Source: a gamma proteobacterium endosymbiont of Lamellibrachia anaximandri
Lineage (GTDB): Bacteria > Pseudomonadota > Gammaproteobacteria > Chromatiales > Chromatiaceae
Assembly (NCBI GenBank): GCA_016756855.1
Contig: JAESPD010000003.1
Span: 1-64,000 of the forward strand
Reading direction: 5' to 3'
Length of the DNA: 64,000 nt
How positions within the stretch are numbered: the first letter of the stretch is position 1; every line of letters begins with the position of its first letter. The notes under the pieces are model-generated. The model was not told where the DNA came from and searched no databases. It worked only from the letters and a program-made list of their open reading frames with translations. A program made the translations under genes and the position numbers. Shown here piece after piece: positions 25,302-37,610 of the stretch.

Positions 25302-26516
25302 TCAGTGTATGCGGGGGGCCGGGTCGCTGGGAATCAGTTCCGGATCGGAGAAGGGTGCGAGGCGTTCTATGAAATCGATGAACTCCATAGTGGGTGTACT
25401 GCGGAAAAACTGCGTCGTTGGCCGGTCCATCCAGATACGGTCTGCGTAGAGATAGATATCGTGCGGCAGGTCTCCAATGTTGTTCCCGTCCAGATCGAAA
25501 CCTTCATAGTTATCCCAGTGGTTGTTGCGCCAGTCGTTATAACGAGCACTGATTGGCGAGCTCACCGCAACGGATATCAGGTTATTGTCGAAATGATTAT
25601 CGTGGATGACATGGCCGCCCTTTTCGCCATAAAAATAGATGGCGATATTGTTGTAGGTGAAGTGGTTGTTGCGTATGTAGAGGATGTTTTCAGGGTGAAC
25701 CGGTGAGTTTGCTGTCAGTCCCACGGCATTATGCACGATCTCATTGTTGGCGATGGTGACCTGGGAACTCTCCTTGATGGCAAGCGCTGAGCTGCCGGTG
25801 TTGCGTATGTGTTCGATGCGGTTGTCCCGGATATCCAGTTCATCAGAATAGATGGCGACGATGCCGGTGTCGTTGTTGCCGATATGGTTGTCCCGTATCT
25901 CATTCCCTGGTGAAAAGATGAACTCCATGCTGATGCGATTATTCTGCAGCCTGTTGCCGATGATGTGGTTATCAGGGGAGTTGGTCAGAAGCAGGTCACG
26001 CACGCCGATAATTTCGTTCTTTTCTATATGATTGTTGCGGCTGTACCATAACCGTATTCCTTCACCGCGCAGGCTGGATACGACGGGTTTGGAGGAGATT
26101 CGATTGTCCCGAATGGTGTTATCGTTTCCCTGATGGATGTTGATGCCGAACAGCACATTATCGAGAGTGTTTTGTTCGAACATCACATTATTCGCTTTAA
26201 GCTGCAGACCTGCATCAAGGGCATTGTGGGACTCCCCGGAGTTGGTGAGATGCAGTCCCCGGATAACCGTATTATCGGCCTTTACGGTGAGGACTGTGCC
26301 CTTGCCGCCCCCGTCGATGGTGACCACTCCCTGCCCGTCGAGGGTGATCTGGCGAGAAATGACAATAGGGCCGCTATAGGTGCCTGCGGGCGGTCGCAGG
26401 GTGGTGCCGAGAGGTGTCAGGTCGATAAAAAGCTGCAGGGATGGCAGGCAATAGGCGGGGCTGGCGAGCAGGGTGCCGAGCAGTAACAAGAGAGTGAGCC
26501 GGAGAGTTCTTGTCAT
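25302..26516 (-). CDS. NosD-like periplasmic right-handed beta-helix protein
   Basis: A 404-residue exported protein. It has a signal peptide of about 23 residues, then many parallel beta-helix turns of the form (D/E)NxIxxN, such as NNHIEKNEIIG and DNHIIGNRLQNN, as in NosD and other carbohydrate-binding/sugar-hydrolysis repeat proteins. The N-terminal GTYSGPIVISRQITLDGQG is typical of NosD, which helps copper-site maturation of nitrous oxide reductase. No nosZ, nosF, nosY or nosL gene is near, so the target may be different. An FNR-like site lies 159 bp upstream. Family-level confidence is high; the exact function is not known. Confidence 0.78.
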   Translation of the reverse strand: MTRTLRLTLLLLLGTLLASPAYCLPSLQLFIDLTPLGTTLRPPAGTYSGPIVISRQITLDGQGVVTIDGGGKGTVLTVKADNTVIRGLHLTNSGESHNALDAGLQLKANNVMFEQNTLDNVLFGINIHQGNDNTIRDNRISSKPVVSSLRGEGIRLWYSRNNHIEKNEIIGVRDLLLTNSPDNHIIGNRLQNNRISMEFIFSPGNEIRDNHIGNNDTGIVAIYSDELDIRDNRIEHIRNTGSSALAIKESSQVTIANNEIVHNAVGLTANSPVHPENILYIRNNHFTYNNIAIYFYGEKGGHVIHDNHFDNNLISVAVSSPISARYNDWRNNHWDNYEGFDLDGNNIGDLPHDIYLYADRIWMDRPTTQFFRSTPTMEFIDFIERLAPFSDPELIPSDPAPRIH

Positions 26517-26674
26517 GGAAAACCACTTCCAGGGTGGATGCGTTCTAGAGTTGTTTTGAAAAAAGCGATTACGTCATCTCAGCCAGGTAGAGAGTTCTCA
26601 TTCTCCCCGTTAAGTTCGAAAAAACGGGTTCAAAGGGTTCCCATATATCGTCCCCAAAGATACGGGATGTTGGT

Positions 26675-26688
26675 ATGATCTATATCAC
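26675..26688. promoter_or_regulatory. Candidate FNR/Anr-type site
   Basis: ATGATCTATATCAC keeps the complete TGAT-N4-ATCA core of the FNR consensus TTGAT-N4-ATCAA and differs only at the outermost bases. It lies in the 305-bp gap between the NosD-like gene (minus) and the PEGA lipoprotein gene (plus). The rest of this gap shows only a short CCCGTT / AACGGG inverted repeat near 26606-26628. Confidence 0.45.
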
Positions 26689-26821
26689 GCGGGGTGGGAG
26701 GCAAGCGTCGATTTTTTCACCGGGAACTGGTACAAATCGGTTATGAGGGCAAATGATGGCTTGATAGCCTGCCCTGACTAATCCATGCAGGACACAAGAA
26801 TAACGGCGAGGAGTCAGTGAT

Positions 26822-27373
26822 ATGCTAAAAAAATATTCTATTCTTTTCTCAGCACTGCTGTTGCAGGGGTGCGGTAGTTCACTGATTATTTCGAATACTG
26901 ACACGATACCGGTTCGTTCCGAGCCTTCAGGGGCAGCGGTTTATGTCATGGGTAAATCGATGGGGAATACCCCGCTCGATGTGAAGCAGCAGGATGTGTT
27001 TCCGGTGGTCTACGATCCGGAAAAGATAGAACTCTACGGAATCATTCAACTGGAAATGGATGGATGCGAGCCACTCTCTCAGCGTGTAAGCGGACGGGTT
27101 ATCAGTCGCGGAGTTGATGCCAAGCTAAAGTGTGGCGAGTCGAAAGGCGCTGTTTCTGCCGCTGCTGCCGCGCCGGTTGCAATCCCAGTGGAAAAAGAAG
27201 TCTCGCCAGAGGCAGTCAAGGCGTCCCAGCCGCAAGCCGCGCAAGCTGTAGAGCAGGTTGTACCGAAGACAAGTAAAGAGCGTCTTATACGCCTGAACGA
27301 CCTGTATGAAGAAGGGCTTGTTTCCGAGAAAGAGTATCAAACAATCCGCAATCGCATTCTGAACGAACTGTAA
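26822..27373 (+). CDS. PEGA-domain lipoprotein with SHOCT-like tail
   Basis: A 183-residue lipoprotein. The signal peptide ends in the lipobox LLLQGC, giving a lipidated cysteine at residue 16. A PEGA-like beta domain follows, with VRSEPSGAAVYVMGKSMGNT (about 31-50) as the core. An Ala/Pro-rich linker (about 105-145) leads to a C-terminal helix pair RLNDLYEEGLVSEKEYQTIR, which looks like a SHOCT oligomerisation motif. Exact function is unknown; PEGA domains are often cell-surface scaffolds. The gene stands alone on the plus strand. Confidence 0.75.
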   Translation: MLKKYSILFSALLLQGCGSSLIISNTDTIPVRSEPSGAAVYVMGKSMGNTPLDVKQQDVFPVVYDPEKIELYGIIQLEMDGCEPLSQRVSGRVISRGVDAKLKCGESKGAVSAAAAAPVAIPVEKEVSPEAVKASQPQAAQAVEQVVPKTSKERLIRLNDLYEEGLVSEKEYQTIRNRILNEL

Positions 27374-27387
27374 GGACAGCAGAAAAA

Positions 27388-27420
27388 ACGTCCCGCTTAC
27401 CGGTTTGGTAAACGGGACGT
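27388..27420 (-). terminator. Terminator of the diheme cytochrome gene
   Basis: A long stem, ACGTCCCG with TTACC on one side and GGTAA with CGGGACGT on the other, encloses a GGTTT loop. On the minus strand it is followed by T6. It lies 24 bp past the cytochrome stop and may weakly serve the plus-strand lipoprotein gene too. Confidence 0.88.
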
Positions 27421-27444
27421 GCCAATGTGTCCTAGAGTTGGATG

Positions 27445-28104
27445 TTAATGGTTGGATAGCAGCCTGATGTAACTGATGAGCCCGTCAATCTCTGCATCAG
27501 ATAACAAGCCTTTCCAGCCAGGCATCAAACCCTTTCCAGTGCTGCCAATGGTGATGTTTTTGCGCATCTGTTCATTACTGATTTGGTTCATCGTAACCCC
27601 ATCAGTGTGGTCTGCGGGTGACATTGTAATAACATTGGTCAAAGCGCCATCCCCTTTACCTCCGCTTCCATGGCAGGTTGCGCAATTTTTCTGATACACA
27701 CTCTTCCCAAGCTCAGGATCCCCGACAAGCGGGTGTTTTGACCGGTGAAGAAATCGAATGTAGGCAACCAGAGAGTGTATCTGCGGTTCGGATATAGCCA
27801 AACCCCATCTTGGCATGCTCTTGTTGACCGTTCCGTGGGCCATGGTTCCCTGAATGATTCGGAATACCTCTCTATCCGACAATTTGCTGACGTGGCCGCC
27901 GTTGGTGAGATCCGTGACATGCGTGTCCAGTTTTCCTGCCAGTGGGCCATCCCCTTTGCCGCTTTTTCCGTGGCAAAGAAAACATGTCGTATTGAACAGC
28001 TTATTTCCTTCATACGCCTTGGATGACGCGGAAAAAGCGGGTGAAGTGAAAAGCGCGCCGGCAAGTAGTGCCGATGCCAGTATAACGGTATGTCGTTTAA
28101 TCAT
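27445..28104 (-). CDS. Diheme c-type cytochrome
   Basis: A 219-residue periplasmic cytochrome c with a signal peptide (about 1-26). The two class-I-like heme domains have CFLCH at 41-45 and CATCH at 141-145, each followed by a GKGDG turn. Candidate distal methionine ligands lie in SMPRWG and LMPGWKG. ATG 28104 is chosen because AGGAG lies 7 bp upstream and the signal peptide follows directly. It is 88 bp downstream of the Cyc2-like gene and likely cotranscribed, so it is a plausible electron acceptor for it. Confidence 0.9.
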   Translation of the reverse strand: MIKRHTVILASALLAGALFTSPAFSASSKAYEGNKLFNTTCFLCHGKSGKGDGPLAGKLDTHVTDLTNGGHVSKLSDREVFRIIQGTMAHGTVNKSMPRWGLAISEPQIHSLVAYIRFLHRSKHPLVGDPELGKSVYQKNCATCHGSGGKGDGALTNVITMSPADHTDGVTMNQISNEQMRKNITIGSTGKGLMPGWKGLLSDAEIDGLISYIRLLSNH

Positions 28105-28192
28105 CTCAAACTCCTGCAACATTATTTGCGACCAGCACGTGTGGTGGCTGGTCGAACAATTGATAGTTGTCCTGAACAAATGAGGCTGACCC

Positions 28193-29455
28193 TCAGAAAC
28201 CCGCAAACAGTTGCAGAGTAAACTTGTTGTCGTGGCCATCGGCTCGCGCATCCACGCCGGAGCCGTCTTCAGTCACGTAGTAGAATTCTAGTCGGACATT
28301 CTGAGCGAACATGTAGTTTGCACCGAGCGTAACCGAGTTGAATTCCGAATCGGTAGCCTTTCCATCGTCCAGCATGCGGTAGGCGGCATAGATGTCAACC
28401 TTGTTGGGTATCACCCCGAGCTGTCCCAGGATAGCAAAGGAATCTGCGTCATTGGCATTACTGCAATTACCAACAAAATGGTCAGCATTATGCGAGCACT
28501 CGCCGTAACTTGCGTAGATTCCCAGCGGCATACCGCCCACATTGCCCTGTGCCTGCCCGTCGATGACCCAACCATCTGTAGCTATGATCTTGTCGACAGG
28601 GCCATCTGCCACTTCTGCATCGCCGGTCCAGTATTGAACGCCAAAACCGGTGTCCCAACTTCCGATAAAGGGCGTATAGGCAGCCCTGAAGTAGTGGGCG
28701 AGTCCGGATGGTGCGACCTCCATATCGGTACCACCCCATCCAGGAACCCAAGGCGAGTAGTTGAGAAAGTAGTTATTGCTGGAAGCCACCAAAGCGAGAC
28801 CGGTGGCGGCCCCGCTTGCAAGCCCAAGTGCCTGGGCAGCACTGAATCCCTTGCGATCTTCGATGGGTCGCTGGGAGCGTTGGGCGCCGGTATTGAGAAG
28901 CTCAAAGCCATAACCAGAGCCCAAGCCGTCCGTGGAAAAGGGGATGGCGCTGAGTTGTGTGTTGCCTACCTGCGCAACATTGAAGTGAACCTTTGTCGAT
29001 AGGAAAGCGTTGGCGGTGTCATCTTCAACGCCGCTAACAAGGCCAAGCTCCATGAGAAATCCTGCTTTTTCTGCCAGTCGTCCGCCGATAAGCAACGCGG
29101 CTTCATCAGGCCACTCAATTGCTCCCCGGTCTGTTCCCTGATCTGAGTTTCCGTTGGTTTTGACATAACGGAGCTTTGCGATGACTGATGCATTGAGTGT
29201 TGCAGGCATGGAGAGATCGTCACCCTCAATCAGCCCTTGGCCGCCTGTCATTGTGTAGCCGCCAGCACGGAAAGCGCGACCAAACGTGTTGAGTGCGGGA
29301 AAATGTTGGAAGTGGCATGCGGTACAGGGCATGCTCGTTTGTCGTGCAAAGGCCGGAACAGCCGAAGCTTCTTTAGGTATTGTCAAAACGCCGCTCAATA
29401 GTATTAAGCCCGTTAGGGAAATACGTTGAAGCATGTTGCTTGTGCCTATGGTCAT
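28193..29455 (-). CDS. Cyc2-like fused monoheme cytochrome-porin
   Basis: A 420-residue predicted outer-membrane protein. A signal peptide of about 32 residues is followed at once by FARQTSMPCTACHFQHFPAL, a heme site with CTACH at 44-48, then FGRAFRAGGYTM. The rest is a beta-barrel of alternating strands ending in LQLFAGF with a C-terminal phenylalanine. This layout matches Cyc2, the cytochrome-porin of iron oxidisers. GGGGAGG lies just before the ATG. A diheme cytochrome gene follows. The role in Fe(II) or other extracellular electron uptake is inference. Confidence 0.8.
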   Translation of the reverse strand: MTIGTSNMLQRISLTGLILLSGVLTIPKEASAVPAFARQTSMPCTACHFQHFPALNTFGRAFRAGGYTMTGGQGLIEGDDLSMPATLNASVIAKLRYVKTNGNSDQGTDRGAIEWPDEAALLIGGRLAEKAGFLMELGLVSGVEDDTANAFLSTKVHFNVAQVGNTQLSAIPFSTDGLGSGYGFELLNTGAQRSQRPIEDRKGFSAAQALGLASGAATGLALVASSNNYFLNYSPWVPGWGGTDMEVAPSGLAHYFRAAYTPFIGSWDTGFGVQYWTGDAEVADGPVDKIIATDGWVIDGQAQGNVGGMPLGIYASYGECSHNADHFVGNCSNANDADSFAILGQLGVIPNKVDIYAAYRMLDDGKATDSEFNSVTLGANYMFAQNVRLEFYYVTEDGSGVDARADGHDNKFTLQLFAGF

Positions 29456-29800
29456 GTTTCCTCCCCAGAATCATTATTTAGTTATATTGTGATCATTGGC
29501 TTGGTTTGACTGTTGCCGATAATCTACAAACAACCTTACAAAACGGACGAGATTTCACCGCGGGCAGAACTACTACCATTGGGGGGGGGGAACCCTACCC
29601 TTATTTTATAAATGTGTTTATTTGGAATGCCAGAATATGTGTAACGTTATAAGAAAATTGAAAAAATAGATGTTTTCCATGAAGTGGAAAAAAATTGAGA
29701 TAGGGGCAGAGATAGGGCTCACTGCTGAAAATATAGAGAGATTGCCTACCCCGGCCTAGCAGAGCCTCGCAGCACTGAAATGCGGCTCCAAGGCCTCTTT
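29456..29800. other. 345-bp gap upstream of the Cyc2-like gene
   Basis: No gene was found here. This gap carries the promoter region of the Cyc2-like gene (minus) and the 3' flank of metH (minus). Apart from the G10 tract at 29581-29590 it is AT-rich, and no clear terminator for metH was seen. Confidence 0.6.
29581..29590. repeat. Ten-G homopolymer tract upstream of the Cyc2-like gene
   Basis: An uninterrupted run of ten G (ten C on the coding strand) lies 126 bp before the Cyc2-like ATG. Such tracts in promoters of surface proteins can slip and switch expression. It could also be a sequencing artefact in length. Confidence 0.6.
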
Positions 29801-33505
<3,705 letters not shown>

Positions 33506-33619
33506 TCAGGGAACTCAGAATTTGGTACGGAACCGACAATTATAAGACGTTGCGTTGATGTAGGCGAATCCCTTTGTTTTTGCATCCCGGCGCTTCCTTA
33601 TCCACACGGAGAATGAATT

Positions 33620-34639
33620 GTGGCGAGACAAGCTTTTCTGGTTGATGATTCCAAATCTGCGCGCATCGTGCTCAGTCGTTTGTTGAGTCGGCACGGCTTC
33701 GATGAAGTGGTGATGGCCGAGTCGGGGGAACAGGCCCTCGAACTGCTCAAGGATACGGTGCCGGATGCCATATTTGTCGACTATCAGATGGATGGCATGG
33801 ATGGGTTGGAGACTATAGCCGCGATCAAAAAAGATCAGCGGCTGGTTAAGGTTCCGGTCTTCATGTGTACCGCCAACGAGGGGGCCGACTACGCTGCTGC
33901 GGCGCAATCCTACGGTGCGATGGGGATACTTACCAAGCCACCGACGTCTCAGCGTCTCAAGGAGATAATCGAACTCATCGGTGAGGGTAAAGGCAAAGCT
34001 GCTACGGCAGCAGCGTCCACTGGAGCGGGAGCCAAACCGGCAGCTCCGGCATTTGTCATTACTGCGGAGGAGGTGCGGACGATTGCCAGGGAGGCGGCGC
34101 AGCAGGCGGCCGGGGAGGTCATAGGATCGCTGGCGGAGGCTGCTGTGGAGAAGCGGCTGGCAGAACAGCCGCTGGAGATCGATGTCGACAAGTTGCGTGA
34201 AGAGATCGCCACGCAGGTCAGCGGGGAACTGGAAGGTATCGTCAGACAGGTTAACGACTCCATCGTGGCCGAGGTGATTGAGACCCATTTCCGTGAACAG
34301 TGGCAGCAGGTCTCCGGACAGATAACTCAACAGCTTGAAGCTTTCCGCAGCGAGGTCTTGGGGCAGGTGCCGGAAAAGAACGACATGATCGAACATATCC
34401 GGATGGTTACGGAGGGTTCCATGGAGGCGCTGGCAACAGAAACGGCCTCCCGGGTCTCACAGGAGGTGGCGCACCATACGGCGATCGAAACGGCCGAAGC
34501 GCTCATCGACCGGCGTCTCAGTGATGACGCCGACAGCGCACAGAGCAAGGCCGGCAAGCGGGGGCAACGAACCCTGCTCTATCTGGGGATAACGGTGTTG
34601 TTGTTGGCGGTTGCTGCCGGGTTGGTCTTCTATAATTGA
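33620..34639 (+). CDS. Tail-anchored response regulator (REC, coiled coil, C-terminal membrane helix)
   Basis: A 339-residue protein. The receiver domain spans about 1-122 (D9/D10; phospho-acceptor D54 in FVDYQMDG; K106 in TKPP). An Ala/Pro-rich linker (125-145) and a long helical region (about 148-300) follow, then a single transmembrane helix at about 318-337 at the very C-terminus. There is no DNA-binding, enzymatic or periplasmic domain. The start is GTG 33620 with CGGAGA upstream. It resembles the REC protein at 10.1 kb in its receiver domain but lacks the OmpA-like tail. No histidine kinase is adjacent. Confidence 0.75.
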   Translation: MARQAFLVDDSKSARIVLSRLLSRHGFDEVVMAESGEQALELLKDTVPDAIFVDYQMDGMDGLETIAAIKKDQRLVKVPVFMCTANEGADYAAAAQSYGAMGILTKPPTSQRLKEIIELIGEGKGKAATAAASTGAGAKPAAPAFVITAEEVRTIAREAAQQAAGEVIGSLAEAAVEKRLAEQPLEIDVDKLREEIATQVSGELEGIVRQVNDSIVAEVIETHFREQWQQVSGQITQQLEAFRSEVLGQVPEKNDMIEHIRMVTEGSMEALATETASRVSQEVAHHTAIETAEALIDRRLSDDADSAQSKAGKRGQRTLLYLGITVLLLAVAAGLVFYN

Positions 34640-34682
34640 ATCGACTCTTTAAACAACAATAGATCGATTCCGGGGGAGCCAT

Positions 34683-35315
34683 ATGTTCGGATTGGGCAGA
34701 AAGAGCGAGATGCCGATGCCGTCTGAGGCCCTGCCGGGCAGAGATACACCTATGCCCGTGCCGCCAGAGCATTTTGTCAACGGCAATCCACTGGCAGGCC
34801 CATTTCCGGAAGGGATGGAATTCGCCATGTTCGGCTTGGGGTGCTTCTGGGGGGCGGAGCGGCGTTTCTGGGAGTTGCCGGGGGTCTACTCCACCGCTGT
34901 GGGTTATGCTGCGGGGTTCACGCCGAACCCGACCTACGACGAGGTCTGCAGCGGCAAAACCGGCCACAACGAGGTGGTGCGGGTGGTTTTCGATCCGGCC
35001 CTGCTGAGCTACGAGACACTGTTGAAGCATTTCTGGGAGTCCCACGACCCGACCCAGGGCATGCGCCAGGGCAATGATGCCGGGACGCAGTATCGCTCCG
35101 GCATCTATACCTACAGCAAGACCCAGTTAGCCGAGGCGGAAAAAACACAGGCGCTGTTTCAGACTGCGCTGACCGCCGCCGGGGGGGCGGAGATCACCAC
35201 CGAGATCCTGCCTGCCCCCGAGTTCTATTTTGCCGAGGATTACCACCAGCAGTACCTGGCCAAGAACCCGCGGGGTTACTGCGGCCTGGGTGGAACCGGC
35301 GTCTCTTTTCACTAG
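34683..35315 (+). CDS. msrA: Peptide methionine sulfoxide reductase MsrA
   Basis: A 210-residue reductase that repairs methionine-S-sulfoxide in proteins. The catalytic GCFWG motif places the nucleophile at C54. Other family blocks are [24 protein letters not shown] and [12 protein letters not shown]. The N-terminal extension of about 45 residues is that of the longer MsrA class. GGGGAGCC precedes the ATG. It follows the REC gene after 43 bp, probably with its own translation signal. The HDAC-family gene follows 11 bp later. Confidence 0.95.
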   Translation: MFGLGRKSEMPMPSEALPGRDTPMPVPPEHFVNGNPLAGPFPEGMEFAMFGLGCFWGAERRFWELPGVYSTAVGYAAGFTPNPTYDEVCSGKTGHNEVVRVVFDPALLSYETLLKHFWESHDPTQGMRQGNDAGTQYRSGIYTYSKTQLAEAEKTQALFQTALTAAGGAEITTEILPAPEFYFAEDYHQQYLAKNPRGYCGLGGTGVSFH

Positions 35316-35326
35316 TACCTACCCAC

Positions 35327-36274
35327 ATGTCAGACACTGCCATCTACGCAGGAGGACGACTGGGGGAGTACAACTTCGGTGCCGATCACCCATTTGGTCC
35401 CTCCCGTCACGATGCCTTTTTCGATGAGTTCAGGCGGCGGGGGCTTGAGGCGCGCTGCGATGTGGAAGCGCCGGTCCTTGCTGACCGGGAGGCGATTGCC
35501 AGATTTCATACGAGGGATTATATCGACCGGGTGGAGCGGGCCTCGGTGGACGGCCAGGGACTGCTGGATGCGGGTGATACCCCGGTATTTCCCGGCGTGA
35601 TGGAGGCCTCTGCCCGGGTCGTTGGCACGGTGCTCAAGGCGTTGGACGATATTGTCACCGGTAATTGCCGCCGGGCGTTTGTGCCCATAGCCGGTCTGCA
35701 TCACGCGCGCCGCGACAGTGCCGCCGGTTTTTGTGTCTTCAACGATTGCGGGGTTGCCATCGAGACACTGCGCCGGGTTTATGGGATAAGGCGCGTGGCC
35801 TACGTGGACATAGATGCCCACCATGGTGACGGGGTCTTCTATGCGTTCGAGGATGACCCGGATCTCATCTTCGTCGACCTGCACGAAGATGGCCGCTATC
35901 TCTATCCCGGTACCGGTTCGGTGACCGAGACAGGACGCGGTGAAGCGAAGGGGACCAAGCTCAATATCCCGATGCCGCCGGAGGCGGATGACACGGTGTT
36001 TTTCAAGGCATGGGAGGTTGCCGAGTCATTCATAGATCGCGCGCAGCCCGACTTCATCCTTTTTCAGTGTGGTGCCGACAGCCTGGCGGGCGACCCCATT
36101 ACCGATCTGCGCTATTCAGGCGATGCTCATCGCCATGCCGCATCACGTCTTCGCCGGTTGGCGCAGCGTCACTGTGACGGCAGGCTGCTGGCGGTGGGAG
36201 GCGGTGGCTACAACCTGCAAAATCTGGCCGTCGCCTGGTGCGCGGTCGTCGAGGCGTTTATCGAGGCTGCATAG
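35327..36274 (+). CDS. Histone deacetylase family hydrolase
   Basis: A 315-residue zinc-dependent deacetylase fold (arginase-like). Conserved blocks are PIAGLHHARRDSAAGFCVFN, YVDIDAHHGDGVFYAF (zinc Asp and His), FVDLHEDGRYLYPGTG and a C-terminal VGGGGYN. Bacterial members include acetoin-utilisation AcuC and acetylpolyamine amidohydrolases, and the true substrate cannot be read here. The start is 11 bp after msrA, so the two are likely one operon. A REP-like unit follows the stop. Confidence 0.88.
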   Translation: MSDTAIYAGGRLGEYNFGADHPFGPSRHDAFFDEFRRRGLEARCDVEAPVLADREAIARFHTRDYIDRVERASVDGQGLLDAGDTPVFPGVMEASARVVGTVLKALDDIVTGNCRRAFVPIAGLHHARRDSAAGFCVFNDCGVAIETLRRVYGIRRVAYVDIDAHHGDGVFYAFEDDPDLIFVDLHEDGRYLYPGTGSVTETGRGEAKGTKLNIPMPPEADDTVFFKAWEVAESFIDRAQPDFILFQCGADSLAGDPITDLRYSGDAHRHAASRLRRLAQRHCDGRLLAVGGGGYNLQNLAVAWCAVVEAFIEAA

Positions 36275-36282
36275 GGGGATGC

Positions 36283-36312
36283 GCCGGATCCGCTGCGCTT
36301 GATCCGGCCTGC
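36283..36312. repeat. REP-like palindrome, single unit
   Basis: GCCGGATC / GATCCGGC hairpin around CGCTGCGCTT, ending in CCTGC instead of CCTAC. It lies between the HDAC-family gene and the convergent osmC-like gene. Confidence 0.75.
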
Positions 36313-36331
36313 GTTGACTCACAGCTACGCC

Positions 36332-36793
36332 CTACTCCGCCTGGTGCAGAAGCTGACCCGCCTTGTCCACCACCTGGACGCCCACCGGGATGCCCTCACG
36401 AATACTGGCGGTGACGATGCAGAAATCCTCAAACAGATCCGTACAGCGTTTCAGTTTTGCAGATTCCGCCAGCGCGTCGTCGATGGTGATTTTGACCTCG
36501 ATGCCGCCCACCCGCAGGCGTTTCTTCTCGTTGCGCACCATGGTGCAGGTAGCCTCGGCTTTTACGCTGTGTGCCGGAGCGTCATCTTTTACCAGACAGA
36601 ACATTAGGCTGGCGCTGAGGCAGTTGGCGGTAGCTGCGGCCAGCAGACGGGATGCGTTGGGGCCGTTGCGTTCACCCAGTGGCGGGGGTTCATCCAGCAG
36701 GATGTCCTCTGCTTTTTTGAGATCGAATTTGACCTTGAAGGCGTAACCCTCCTCCTGTTCCAGGTGGATAGTGAAACGGCCGACTTCTGACAT
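36332..36793 (-). CDS. OsmC/Ohr-family protein
   Basis: A 153-residue peroxiredoxin-like protein of the OsmC family, which reduces organic peroxides with two reactive cysteines. C58 (TANCLSAS) and C125 (FEDFCIVTASI) are in the expected positions. It has no membrane segment. It is monocistronic between a repeat and the uracil-DNA glycosylase gene. The Ohr versus OsmC assignment is open. Confidence 0.85.
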   Translation of the reverse strand: MSEVGRFTIHLEQEEGYAFKVKFDLKKAEDILLDEPPPLGERNGPNASRLLAAATANCLSASLMFCLVKDDAPAHSVKAEATCTMVRNEKKRLRVGGIEVKITIDDALAESAKLKRCTDLFEDFCIVTASIREGIPVGVQVVDKAGQLLHQAE

Positions 36794-36864
36794 GACAATC
36801 TCCTATGTGGATCACTGAGAGGTACACTATATCCAAAGATGGCAGACGGTATTGGCCGATTCGA

Positions 36865-37476
36865 TTATTCATCGAGAATCGACTGCCAGGCCTGATGGGT
36901 CTCTATTTGTGACATGGCCTGTTGCAGCAGGCTCTTGCCCGGTTCGGTGCGGAACCAGGTGTTGAGACCGGAGGGGTGAGGCAGGGGGATCACGTCCGTG
37001 GTTTGGCCATTGATTTCGACCTGATGGGTTTTGCCCACGATATCGACCAGTTTGTCTACCTTCATGAAGCGAGCCATGGCCAGTTTGCCGACGGGGATCA
37101 GCAGCCGGGGCTTTAGCAGTTCGATCTCCGCCTCGATCCAGCGGCTGCAGTTCGCTACCTCAATCTTATTCGGTACCCGGTCACCGCCTTTTGGGTTTTT
37201 TCCGGGAAAACAGCGGCAGACCGCAGTCATATAGACCCGGCTGCGAAACTGCGTTTCATCCAATCCAATGCCGTCGAACCATTTGAACAGGGTCTTTCCG
37301 GCGGTCCAGGCAAAGGGTTTTCCTGCGGGGCCCTCCCTGTCGCCCGGCGCCTGGCCGACCAGCATAATTGGAGAGACGACCGGCTGGCAGATGACCACCG
37401 GTCCGGTCATATCCGGACAGAGTCGGCAGGCCCGCAGATTCGATTGGTGCTGTTTGATGGCTTGAAGGGTGGTCAT
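36865..37476 (-). CDS. Uracil-DNA glycosylase family protein (Fe-S type)
   Basis: A 203-residue member of the UDG superfamily (family 4-like). The active-site region is GQAPGDREG (about 41-49), with KPF nearby and LPHPSGLNTWF near the C-terminus (HPS motif). Cysteines C17, C20, a third at C87 or C89, and C110 could bind a [4Fe-4S] cluster as in family 4/5. It would excise uracil from DNA. It stands alone with a REP-like pair in its upstream region. Confidence 0.85.
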   Translation of the reverse strand: MTTLQAIKQHQSNLRACRLCPDMTGPVVICQPVVSPIMLVGQAPGDREGPAGKPFAWTAGKTLFKWFDGIGLDETQFRSRVYMTAVCRCFPGKNPKGGDRVPNKIEVANCSRWIEAEIELLKPRLLIPVGKLAMARFMKVDKLVDIVGKTHQVEINGQTTDVIPLPHPSGLNTWFRTEPGKSLLQQAMSQIETHQAWQSILDE

Positions 37477-37503
37477 GAGGCGTTAAACTAACAGAAGTTG
37501 AGT

Positions 37504-37590
37504 GTAGGTCGGATCAAGCGTAGCGGATCCGGCGTGGATTATCTGTTCATAACACATTTTGCCCGATCCGCTGTGCTTGATCAGGCCTAC
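37504..37590. repeat. REP-like palindromic pair
   Basis: GTAGGTCGGATC...GATCCGGC (37504-37533) faces GCCCGATC...GATCAGGCCTAC (37561-37590), with 27 bp between. It is one of the best-preserved pairs and ends 20 bp before the small membrane-protein gene. Confidence 0.88.
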
Positions 37591-37610
37591 GGTAAATTGG
37601 AACCAAGTTG

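Noticed and set aside
25302..26516. Complete nitrous oxide reductase (nos) operon
   Set aside because: Only a NosD-like gene is present; no nosZ, nosF, nosY, nosL or nosR gene is near.
33506..33619. Cobalamin riboswitch in front of metH
   Set aside because: The 114-bp gap is too short for the usual element and no B12-box motif was recognised.
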